A stretch of 60,724 nucleotides of DNA, taken from positions 1 to 60,724 of the forward strand of contig CAYHCM010000007.1 in the NCBI GenBank assembly GCA_964355045.1. Reading direction: 5' to 3'. Below, piece after piece: positions 54,301-60,724 of this stretch; the stretch's first letter is position 1, and the number at the start of each line of letters is the position of its first letter. The notes below the pieces were generated by a model that searched no databases, was not told where the DNA came from, and was given only the letters and a program-made list of their open reading frames with translations. This DNA is from JABWCE01 sp964355045 (lineage in GTDB: Bacteria; Bacteroidota; Bacteroidia; NS11-12g; UBA9320). Made by a program: the position numbers and the translations under genes.

Positions 54301-55627
54301 TGGGCTGCATACAGCCTGTGGTGGTTGGAAAATCCTGAGCACTGGTATAACCTGTAAAAACCACATCTCCATTGGCAGCCACTTGCATGCTTTGGATTAT
54401 GGTACCCCATGAATTTGACTTTCCGAAATAGGTGGAATATATTAAAGTTTTTAAATCGGTAGAAAATTTAGTAATAAATCCTCTGTATCCCGCACCGGTG
54501 CCTCCTGTTTTATCATAAGCAGATGCTGTTATCGGGTAATCATTTGAGTAGGTAAAACCTGAGATAACCGGTTGTTTTTGGGCATTTACAGAAATGGATA
54601 AAACGTATTCGTAGCTGGAACCTCCTATGTATGTAAACAAAAGAAGTGAATCGGCCTCAATAGACATTTTTGCAACAAATCCCTCATAATTAAAGGTTGA
54701 CCCCATCGAAGTATCATACGTTCCTATTTTTGTAGGAAAAGATTCGGTAGTCATTCCGGTGGCATATACATAATTGTCCTTATCAATATCCATATCCAAA
54801 AGGTATGTCCAGCCCCAAGTGCTGGTACCAATATTTTTTCCATAAAAATAGGTGCTCCAGTCAAGCATCATGGGGTCAATTATAAGTGTTGCATTTGTCA
54901 ATAACGGCGAAGTTGATTTATAGCTTAACGTATTACCCTGAACCAAATAGTCAATATTTACCGGTACTTTGCCATCGGCTGTAATTTGCCATGAAACAGG
55001 TTTGCCTTCTTTTATTTTATTTCCCCAGGGCGTTGTAATTATTAAATTACCATGTTTGTCGGTTTTCAGTTTTTTTAATCCGTCATATTTTAATTTTATT
55101 TGAGAAAAATCTCCACCCGGATTTACTATGAAATCATATTTCAATGTTTGGTTTTTATCCAAATAAAAAACCAAATCAATATTTGGGTAAACATTTTTAT
55201 ATGTTAATTTCCCGTATTCCTCCAAATCAACAGACACCCCATTTGCAGAATTAAAATGATTGAAGCGGGAAGGAAATTTTTCATCAGCCATAATTGCAAG
55301 TTGAGGATTCATATCTTCAAAACTCATTTCCCAAACTACAAAGGCCATACTACCCATTTCAATTCTGCTTTTCATTGTTTCTTTTCCGGGTTTGCGCAAA
55401 CCAAATTGAATTTTATTTTTATAAAAAGCTATGGAAGATTGGCCACTTGTGATGCGGTAAAGAATTTCCTTTTCGTATTGTCCGATATTTTTTCTGAAAA
55501 CAGGTTTGCCTATTTCAGAAGATATTTTTGCGGATATGCCTACGGGTATTGCCGGATTAACAACGTCTTGACTAAAAGCAAAGCTTGTAAAAAGAATTAA
55601 TGTGCAAGAGAGTAACTTTTTTATCAC
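51392..55627 (-). CDS. Giant SBBP/Ig-like repeat protein with T9SS type B sorting domain
   Basis: The 1411-residue secreted protein has a signal peptide (LLSCTLILFTSFAFSQ) and the DUF7948-type start GKPVFRKNIGQYEKEILYRITSG. SBBP beta-propeller-like repeats follow to about residue 750 (recurring KLIYSTYFGG and VYLVGSS). An array of roughly seven PKD/Ig-like units comes next, each with a VDLxxDTxxCD opening, a YLWSxxxTT core and a YWVxIxNxC close. The gliding-motility CTD at the end includes WLIPTSFSPNGDFINDEF, LRIYNTWGEKLFET and GKVVQDGNYIY. It is paralogous in its N-terminal half to 6648-10403. Confidence 0.93.
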   Translation of the reverse strand: MIKKLLSCTLILFTSFAFSQDVVNPAIPVGISAKISSEIGKPVFRKNIGQYEKEILYRITSGQSSIAFYKNKIQFGLRKPGKETMKSRIEMGSMAFVVWEMSFEDMNPQLAIMADEKFPSRFNHFNSANGVSVDLEEYGKLTYKNVYPNIDLVFYLDKNQTLKYDFIVNPGGDFSQIKLKYDGLKKLKTDKHGNLIITTPWGNKIKEGKPVSWQITADGKVPVNIDYLVQGNTLSYKSTSPLLTNATLIIDPMMLDWSTYFYGKNIGTSTWGWTYLLDMDIDKDNYVYATGMTTESFPTKIGTYDTSMGSTFNYEGFVAKMSIEADSLLLFTYIGGSSYEYVLSISVNAQKQPVISGFTYSNDYPITASAYDKTGGTGAGYRGFITKFSTDLKTLIYSTYFGKSNSWGTIIQSMQVAANGDVVFTGYTSAQDFPTTTGCMQPNYGGGTYDAFLSRLSADGSKLIYSTYFGGTGTDMACDLSLNSTEDVYLVGSSSNSNFPVTVAAKIFKTSNSDIFDGFIARIQSDGKKILWSHLMGGSGSDYFEGLYVNSNDELYVAGYSNSSDFYTTPGVVQPSNAGGYDHVVLKLNKTGTNVYFSTYLGGGGDDYFYTGYFWNSNVRICANVKDEAIIGGATKSKNYPVTADAIQKTNNATGNTWATNLAITKLSYDGKTIMYGTYFGGSYYEYPTVLKVKKISCMSSILYGGITLSKDYPTTKGVYHEKAKTGTSWYYQGFMSRFRDTLYTEPINFKADFVDCDEPFEILDAKNRGAAYLWNDGSKRQTLLAFDTGTYWVRATYGCDTVRDTIRIRLEYSPFVDLVEDTILCDNKGGLLLDAENDTILRKYLWSTNDTTQTILVKTPGTYSVTVTTPNCGEMSDTTTLAFLKKPDIKNINDSVFCDKMDWMIKTDSLGPETKYYWSTGDTGLFTKITGTGNYLLKIKNYCGQDSVNFKTGLLITPKVDLPNDTTVCDIFSLKYKVGLANNEEIYNWYDPIQKVYFGTSDSFILNTEALLAVSIENRCGKAKDSIRVVNKFSPKINLGNDTIYCNIINKILKIGKSGNAESYLWSTANTTNTQNINKPGIYWARIKNICAEIYDTILFTQKNSLKIDLGRDSVFCNSISNLLDISQADPDAVYKWQDGSGNKIYNCVKPEKIWASITNFCGTVSDTAIYSFITSPTVNLGQDYIFCDVAKPVSLTVGKALNSESYLWSDSKTTNTNDFNTIGKHWIEIKNKCGTASDTMMISVVISPTVTIGPDTALCGIFNLPLDAGNPGLAYYWEPTGETSQKIIARQQVIYKVTVTDVNGCFGKDEMQVKDDCKSKWLIPTSFSPNGDFINDEFAPVLINCENYSLRIYNTWGEKLFETNNPFEKWNGMYNGKVVQDGNYIYTINFKSAEDKKWYMINGGLLLFK

Positions 55628-55721
55628 GTTATTAAAAGAAGTTCAAAGATATATATATAGACTACTAAATAGTGAAAAGGTTGCAAAAAATTGTTGATTT
55701 GCATAAAAAAAATTACAAAAT

Positions 55722-56075
55722 ATGGATATTGAATTTTACAGAGCTTATTGTATTTCCAAAAATGGGGTAACAGAACAATTTCCATTTGATTCAAATACAC
55801 TCGTTTTTAAAGTCGGTGGCAAAATGTTTTCACTCCTGAATATTGATAATTTTGACTCCATAAATTTGAAATGTGACCCTGAAAAAGCTATTCAATTACG
55901 GGAACAATTTCCAGGGGTGATTCCTGGTTTTCACATGAACAAAAACCATTGGAATACGGTGAGTTGCGAAGGTTCAGTTCCGGATAAACTTATTTTAGAA
56001 TGGACAGATGATTCGTATAATTTAGTTTTAAATTCGTTGCCAAAAAAACAAAGGTTTGAACTAAAATTAATCTAA
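55722..56075 (+). CDS. MmcQ/YjbR-family DNA-binding-like protein
   Basis: The 117-residue protein has the YjbR order: MDIEFYRAYCISKNGVTEQFPFDSNTLVFKVGGKMFSLLNID, KCDPEKAIQLREQFPGVIPGFHMNKNHWNTV and a C-terminal helix DDSYNLVLNSLPKKQRFEL. The fold resembles a CyaY-like double-wing DNA-binding domain, but the cellular role is unknown. Its TAA overlaps the next ATG by one base (TAATG), so the membrane-protein gene downstream is translationally coupled. Confidence 0.9.
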   Translation: MDIEFYRAYCISKNGVTEQFPFDSNTLVFKVGGKMFSLLNIDNFDSINLKCDPEKAIQLREQFPGVIPGFHMNKNHWNTVSCEGSVPDKLILEWTDDSYNLVLNSLPKKQRFELKLI

Positions 56076-57646
56076 TGATAAACCTCCGATTTCAAAATAT
56101 AAATAATCAATTTAATACCAGGGTTAAAAGAACTCCGGGTTATTTTGTTCATGTTTTACTTTTTATTTTTTGTGCTGTTATTTTTTCTAAATTGTATAAA
56201 AGCTATGAAGGAGATTTCAGACCTCAAGGCGTCCATTCATGGGCACAATCCGACCGGTTTAGCATCGCCCGAAATTATTATAATAATGGTCTAAATTTTT
56301 TTGAACCACAAACCAATTTTTTAGAATACAGCAATGGAAAAACCGGGGTTGAATTTCCGGTAGTTCAATATTTAACTGCCCTAATTGCAAAACCTTTTGG
56401 TGCGAGAGATGAGTTATTTTTGATTTATCGTATTCTCAGTTTTTTGTTTTTATGCATTGGCCTGCAATTTTTATTACTCACCATCAAAATCCATGGTGGC
56501 AATGCGTTCCAACAATTATTGATTCCTTTATTTTTTCTTTTATCCCCTGTAATTTTATTTTATGGTTTTAATTTTTTGCCTGATATTCCTTCCTTTTCCA
56601 TTATTCTCATCAGCTATTATTATTTTGAAAAATTCAGGTTAAAACTGAGTTTTAATTCCATCCATTATGCCATTGCATGGGGCTGTGTGGCTGCTTTATT
56701 AAAAATAACATCTGCCATTTTTCCCTTTGCCTACATTAGCTGGTTTTTTGCCAATGCACTTTTTATTGAAAAACAAATTACACGAAAGCAACTAATACAA
56801 GTTTTATCAGGGTTCATCGTGTGTTTGGGGATTATTATTTCTATCAATTATTATTTTTCCATCCGGGCGAATGCAATGTTTAAATCATCCGTCTTTTTAA
56901 GCATGTCGCGGCATATTAATAAATGGACTGATTTTAATGATATCTGGCAAAGTGTGGTTTGCTGGCATCGTGAATATTTTAGGGAAACTCAGTATTGGGT
57001 ATTATTAATTGCACTTATTGTTTCCTTAAATCCACGTTTCAGGCAAAAAGGAGTTTTATTATTTAAAGGAATTTTACTTGTGGGTATGGTTTGTTTCGTA
57101 TTGCTCATGGGCAAGCAATTGATGGATCACGATTACTACGCCATTTGCACCATTATTCCGGTGGCATTAATGCTTTGTATTGATGGATTAATGCTGCTTA
57201 CCCAAGGATGTTTTGGTGGAATTATACTTTTATATATTGTTCAAAATATGGCTCCATACAGTTTGGCCCAATCGCAAAAACGTCAAGCCGAACTCTATGT
57301 TTTACCATGCAAAGATGTAAATGATAACAAGGGGTATATGCTGGAAGGTGCTGATTGGATAACAAAAAATAACATACCAAAAAATGCAAAAATATTTGTG
57401 CTTTACGATTTTCCGCTCAACACCCCTTTGGTTTATTTGGACAGAAAAGGAATGGTATTCAATCATTTTAAAATGCAAAATAATGAATTGATTGATTTTT
57501 GGCTTGATTTTCATAAACCCAATTTTTTTATGGTTCCTGTTCAATGGAAAGAAAAATTAAAAACAGATCGACCTGATATAGTTGAAAAGCTGGATTTAGT
57601 TTTTAATGGAAAAGCTGTTTTGATTTACCGTTTTCATTCTCAGTAA
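56075..57646 (+). CDS. GT39-like (ArnT/PMT-type) integral membrane protein
   Basis: The 523-residue polytopic protein has about ten hydrophobic helices. The N-terminal extracytoplasmic loop after the first helix contains QGVHSWAQSDRFSIARNYYNNGLNFFEPQ, where the conserved acidic residue of GT39-type glycosyltransferases is expected, and GKTGVEFPVVQYLTAL. The C-terminal soluble part (VLYDFPLNTPLVYLDRKG and HKPNFFMVPVQWKEKL) is a lumenal domain. Donor and acceptor are unknown. The start overlaps the YjbR stop by one base. Confidence 0.78.
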   Translation: MINLRFQNINNQFNTRVKRTPGYFVHVLLFIFCAVIFSKLYKSYEGDFRPQGVHSWAQSDRFSIARNYYNNGLNFFEPQTNFLEYSNGKTGVEFPVVQYLTALIAKPFGARDELFLIYRILSFLFLCIGLQFLLLTIKIHGGNAFQQLLIPLFFLLSPVILFYGFNFLPDIPSFSIILISYYYFEKFRLKLSFNSIHYAIAWGCVAALLKITSAIFPFAYISWFFANALFIEKQITRKQLIQVLSGFIVCLGIIISINYYFSIRANAMFKSSVFLSMSRHINKWTDFNDIWQSVVCWHREYFRETQYWVLLIALIVSLNPRFRQKGVLLFKGILLVGMVCFVLLMGKQLMDHDYYAICTIIPVALMLCIDGLMLLTQGCFGGIILLYIVQNMAPYSLAQSQKRQAELYVLPCKDVNDNKGYMLEGADWITKNNIPKNAKIFVLYDFPLNTPLVYLDRKGMVFNHFKMQNNELIDFWLDFHKPNFFMVPVQWKEKLKTDRPDIVEKLDLVFNGKAVLIYRFHSQ

Positions 57647-57664
57647 TATAAAAATTTTAAGGCT

Positions 57665-58789
57665 TTATATTTTATGTAATTCAGCAATAAACATATTATC
57701 CGCCCGTTTATCGTAACCATAAACCATTTCACTCCTCACCATTTTAACCGATCCACCTTTTTCCAATTCATTAATTACCCCATAATTTTCCTTTTCAAAA
57801 ACGGAACATGTTAGGTAAAAAAGTGTACCTCCTCGTTTTAAAAAACGCAGTCCGTTTTTTACAATGCTCATTTGTTTTAAAACCAGTTCATCCGTTTTTT
57901 CAGGTTTAAAAAATGTTAAATTTTCAGGTTCCCGAGCCCATGTACCCGAACCGCTACAAGGCACATCAGCGATGATAATATCAAAAAAATCGCGACCGAT
58001 TATTTCTCCTTCAAAGTTTATTTTTTCCGGTTTTTTATTTAAATCAACCATTGATATTTTAGGAATTACCAACCGATTTTTTTTAAATCGTTCTTTTAAA
58101 TTTGCCAGAATTGATGGCCGTAAATCGGATGCATAAAGTTTTATTTTTTTAAAATATTCAGCTAAAAATAACGACTTCCCTCCTGCTCCACTGCAACAAT
58201 CCCAAACTTTCATTCCATCCTTTAATAAAATTTTTGAACTTACCATTTGCGATGACAAATCCTGAACCTCAACAGGAAATGTATCGCCCTGAATAACTGT
58301 ATTATTTTTTAAACCAAAAGCCATGAAAGTTTCGTTTACTAAAACCTCGGTTACTATTTCATTAGTGTATTTTTCCTTAAATTTTGATAAATTTTGTTGA
58401 TTAATTCTTACCCAGACCAAAGGCTGAATTAATAAACTTTTGTAATAATCCTCGTTTTGTAAATCCGGCAGCAGGAAATTTGAAAATGGAAATTCAAAAT
58501 TATTTTCAAATTCTTGCTTTGGTAAATCCTGATAAAATGATTTTAGTAATTCATCCGCCTCTTCTTTGTTAGGGATTAAAAAAAGTTCTTCGGGAGAAAT
58601 ATCTTTCCATACCGGCCCCAGCCTGAAACTGCCATAAATTAATTCCCTTAAAATTCGCCTGTCTTTGGAACCTAAAGCCGGGTTTACTTTATGGTATTTA
58701 TTAAAGAAATGATGGAAGGGCAAAACCCCGTCATAATTAGAAATGAGAGTTTTGAAATGATTAAAAATAAAGGATTGTCGGGAGTTCAT
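57665..58789 (-). CDS. RsmB-like 16S rRNA m5C methyltransferase
   Basis: The 374-residue protein is of the NOP2/RsmB class. The SAM-binding motif is VWDCCSGAGGKSLFLAEYF, with SDLRPSILANL. The catalytic dyad lies in IADVPCSGSG (motif IV cysteine) and YLTCSVFEKEN (motif VI cysteine), with RGGTLFYLTC. The N-terminal NusB-like part begins INHFKTLISNYDGVLPF and is shorter than in E. coli RsmB. The target is probably C967 of 16S rRNA (E. coli numbering), which is inference. Confidence 0.88.
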   Translation of the reverse strand: MNSRQSFIFNHFKTLISNYDGVLPFHHFFNKYHKVNPALGSKDRRILRELIYGSFRLGPVWKDISPEELFLIPNKEEADELLKSFYQDLPKQEFENNFEFPFSNFLLPDLQNEDYYKSLLIQPLVWVRINQQNLSKFKEKYTNEIVTEVLVNETFMAFGLKNNTVIQGDTFPVEVQDLSSQMVSSKILLKDGMKVWDCCSGAGGKSLFLAEYFKKIKLYASDLRPSILANLKERFKKNRLVIPKISMVDLNKKPEKINFEGEIIGRDFFDIIIADVPCSGSGTWAREPENLTFFKPEKTDELVLKQMSIVKNGLRFLKRGGTLFYLTCSVFEKENYGVINELEKGGSVKMVRSEMVYGYDKRADNMFIAELHKI

Positions 58790-58800
58790 AATTTTTTTTT

Positions 58801-58876
58801 GCCACTAAGCCACAAAAACTCAAAACAAACACAAAAGGGATTTTAGTGGAATTTGGTGCCTTCGTGTTTTGGTGGC
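58801..58876. repeat. Imperfect inverted-repeat element GCCACTAAG family
   Basis: The left arm GCCACTAAGCCACAAAAAC and right arm GTGTTTTGGTGGC (58864-58876) pair imperfectly around an A-rich centre with TTTTAGTGG. It resembles the GCCACTAAG...TTAGTGGC intergenic palindromes frequent in Bacteroidota genomes. It fills the gap between the RsmB-like gene and the binding-protein gene. Confidence 0.6.
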
Positions 58877-58881
58877 ATTTT

Positions 58882-60021
58882 TCAATATTTAACTTCTTCT
58901 AAAAATTCCAGTTCCGAAATTTTCAAAACAAACATTCCTTTATTTTGATTGCAATGCCGGTCTTTTTTAAATAAAAATTTGGTAGCATAATATTGATGAA
59001 TATCCCCTGTAAAATCATTGGCTCTGAAGCGATCATATTTCATTAATATCTCACAAATAAAACTGGCCTGATCGTGGCCTATTACTGAATATCTGCTTGG
59101 ATTAAGGTTACATAAAATTTTATAATTTATTTTAAAATCTTTTAATACTACCGCGCTATCTAATGGGTTTGTAAAATCAGATGATATAATTTTGATATTA
59201 TACTTCTTTCGCTTTGGGGCAGGAATTTGCTTTAAGGTATAGGGTTTGTAATCGCCTACAATTTCAAAAGTGGCCTTTTGTTTATCTAAAAATGCTGTTA
59301 CCGTTTTCACTCCTTTGGCTGATTCGCTGTTATGAAATACGATATATTCTTCCCACTTTGGCAAAAAATTACTGTCGGCCTTAGCCATTTCAAAGGCGGT
59401 AATAATTCTATAATCTATATTGTCTTTTGTTTCTAATAAATTAGCAAGTTCCTGACCAAATCCCTTATCCCAGTCGGCTTCATTTTTTATGATTAATACA
59501 ATTTTTTCAGGGTTGGTTTTACGGTAATAATCATAAAAAATTTCCGCCTTGGTTTTTAAGGCCGGTGCTGCATTAAAAAACAAAGGATTATTTGGAAACA
59601 AACTGTCAACTGCGGTAAACGGCGAAAAGACCGGAATCTGATATTTACTCGAAAAATGGTTTATTATGTGCAAATGCTCTTCAAGGATGGGTGAAATAAT
59701 AAGATCCATTTCCTTTAATTCTTTCTTGGCTAAAATCTCACGGGTTTTAGCTGTGTCATGCTCATTATCGTAAACGTAAAGTTTTATTTTAAGCCCTTGT
59801 GCTTCATATTCTTTCAATGCTATAAAAAACCCATGATAATAATCGAGCATAATGTTAGCCCTATTTACATTATTGCCATAATAATTGTATAAATGCAATG
59901 GCAAAATCATGGCTACTTTATACGTTCTGTCCGGATGTTTTTGCACAGCATTGCTGTAGGGTATTGTAAAAACAAACCCTGTAAAAAACAAAAGAATCCG
60001 AATACCGAAGTTTCGGAACAC
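58882..60021 (-). CDS. Periplasmic binding-protein-like (type 1) protein
   Basis: The 379-residue protein resembles LivJ/Leu-Ile-Val-type ligand-binding proteins. Visible stretches are TYKVAMILPLHLY, DYYHGFFIALKEYEAQGLKIKLYVYDNEHD, LIISPILEEHLHIINHFSS and KYQIPVFSPFTA, the two-lobed alpha/beta pattern. GTG at 60021 is one base after the guaA TAA and gives a signal-peptide start (VFRNFGIRILLFFTG...). The alternative ATG at 60066 overlaps guaA by 44 nt. No ABC permease or ATPase is adjacent. In Bacteroidota such proteins can also act as LysM-less envelope factors. Confidence 0.75.
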   Translation of the reverse strand: MFRNFGIRILLFFTGFVFTIPYSNAVQKHPDRTYKVAMILPLHLYNYYGNNVNRANIMLDYYHGFFIALKEYEAQGLKIKLYVYDNEHDTAKTREILAKKELKEMDLIISPILEEHLHIINHFSSKYQIPVFSPFTAVDSLFPNNPLFFNAAPALKTKAEIFYDYYRKTNPEKIVLIIKNEADWDKGFGQELANLLETKDNIDYRIITAFEMAKADSNFLPKWEEYIVFHNSESAKGVKTVTAFLDKQKATFEIVGDYKPYTLKQIPAPKRKKYNIKIISSDFTNPLDSAVVLKDFKINYKILCNLNPSRYSVIGHDQASFICEILMKYDRFRANDFTGDIHQYYATKFLFKKDRHCNQNKGMFVLKISELEFLEEVKY

Positions 60022-60022
60022 C

Positions 60023-60724
60023 TTACTCCCACTCAATGGTAGCTGGTGGTTTTGAACTGATATCATATACTACCCGGTTTATTCCTTTTACTTTATTAAT
60101 TATATCCGATGATGTTTTTACCAAAAAATCCCTTGGCAAATCGGCCCAATCTGCAGTCATTCCATCTACGGATGTTACAGCCCTCAAACATATAACATTT
60201 TGATAAGTTCTCTCATCCCCCATTACACCAACTGTTCGTACCGGCAAAAATATTGCTCCTGCCTGCCATACCTTATCATACAGCCCAAAATCTTTTAAAT
60301 TATTTATAAAAATAGAATCGGCTTCCTGCAGTATAGCTACTTTTTCAGGCGTAATATCATCAATGATTCGGATGGCCAAACCCGGTCCCGGGAACGGATG
60401 TCGTTGTAAAATAGCATCAGGCAAATCCAGGGCTTTGCCTACCCGCCTTACTTCATCCTTAAATAATGAATTAATGGGTTCCAATATTTTCAAATGCATT
60501 TTTTCCGGTAATCCTCCCACATTATGGTGCGATTTTATGGTGGCTGAAGGACCATGAACATTGGCCGATTCTATTACATCGGGATAAATGGTTCCCTGCC
60601 CCAGCCATTTTGCTCCTTCCACTTTTTTCGATTCCTCTTCAAAAACTTCTACAAATACGCGACCAATGACTTTTCGTTTGGTTTCAGGATCGGCAATGCC
60701 GGCCAATTGGGATAAAAATTTATC
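60023..60724 (-). CDS. guaA: GMP synthase, N-terminally truncated by the window edge
   Basis: GuaA aminates XMP to GMP. The visible C-terminal 234 residues include KFLSQLAGIADPETKRKVIGRVFVEVFEE, DVIESANVHGPSATIKSHHNVGGLPEKM, RHPFPGPGLAIRI, and the dimerisation end TIEWE. The frame is open to the last base, so the N-terminal glutaminase domain and the P-loop of the ATP-pyrophosphatase lie beyond the window. The TAA at 60023-60025 is followed after one base by the GTG of the next gene. Confidence 0.96.
   Translation of the reverse strand, partial: DKFLSQLAGIADPETKRKVIGRVFVEVFEEESKKVEGAKWLGQGTIYPDVIESANVHGPSATIKSHHNVGGLPEKMHLKILEPINSLFKDEVRRVGKALDLPDAILQRHPFPGPGLAIRIIDDITPEKVAILQEADSIFINNLKDFGLYDKVWQAGAIFLPVRTVGVMGDERTYQNVICLRAVTSVDGMTADWADLPRDFLVKTSSDIINKVKGINRVVYDISSKPPATIEWE

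Noticed and set aside
1..60724. tRNA, rRNA or IS elements
   Set aside because: I looked in the intergenic spaces for cloverleaf-like segments and transposase motifs and found none I could support.

Overview
The window is a low-GC stretch of chromosome from a member of the Bacteroidota. It is probably in the Chitinophagales/Sphingobacteriales neighbourhood, although the exact order is inference. Supporting signs are a type IX secretion component (PorQ), four predicted T9SS cargo proteins with type A or type B sorting domains, the Bacteroidota promoter signature (TTG, 18-19 bp, TAnnTTTG) ahead of several genes, few Shine-Dalgarno sequences, and DUF7948/SBBP proteins. Both ends cut through genes: purA is truncated at the left edge and guaA at the right. 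One 100-N scaffold gap (50378-50477) has identical 55-bp flanks and is almost certainly an assembly join rather than missing sequence.

Layout. 1-6.6 kb: purA, an outer-membrane-like protein, sucC, a YciO-type Sua5 homologue, a small ABM-domain protein, and a TPR-CAP secreted protein split by a frameshift at an A10 run. 6.6-12.5 kb: a 1251-aa T9SS-exported SBBP protein, an M28 peptidase, a small beta-barrel and a TerB-like protein. 12.6-32.5 kb: a phenylacetate (PAA) degradation region with paaE-A-B-C together and paaD, paaH-type dehydrogenase, paaJ-type thiolase and paaZ scattered downstream. Interspersed are two toxin-antitoxin modules, an orphan duplicate antitoxin, a DnaQ/RNase T-like exonuclease, an SPFH protein, a filter-less K+-channel-like protein, a SatD/DUF3307 pair with an array of perfect palindromes at its promoter, and a DUF3999/DUF2339 pair. 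32.5-41.3 kb: porQ, lgt, lipoproteins, two T9SS type A proteins, a patatin phospholipase and a TonB-dependent receptor. 41.3-43.2 kb: a likely accessory segment in which a 318-aa secreted protein gene lies between two foldable attC-like elements, as an integron gene cassette would. 43.2-60.7 kb: GH92 alpha-mannosidase, SAM hydrolase, phoH, dnaN, a candidate small RNA, a FlK-like thioesterase with smpB, a second giant SBBP/T9SS type B protein, a YjbR protein, a GT39-like membrane protein, an RsmB-like methyltransferase, a periplasmic-binding-protein-like protein, and guaA.

How it works together. The PAA genes would convert phenylacetyl-CoA by epoxidation (PaaABCE, with PaaD for Fe-S/metal maturation), ring opening and aldehyde oxidation (PaaZ), and beta-oxidation (PaaH, PaaJ). 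SucC then handles the succinyl-CoA product. PaaK, PaaG and PaaF are not in the window. PorQ and the T9SS cargos indicate export of large adhesin-like proteins. The candidates most worth a second look are the SatD/DUF3307 locus with its operator array, the attC-like cassette, the A10 frameshift joining a TPR and a CAP domain, and a promoter-to-terminator small RNA unit upstream of the thioesterase-smpB genes.
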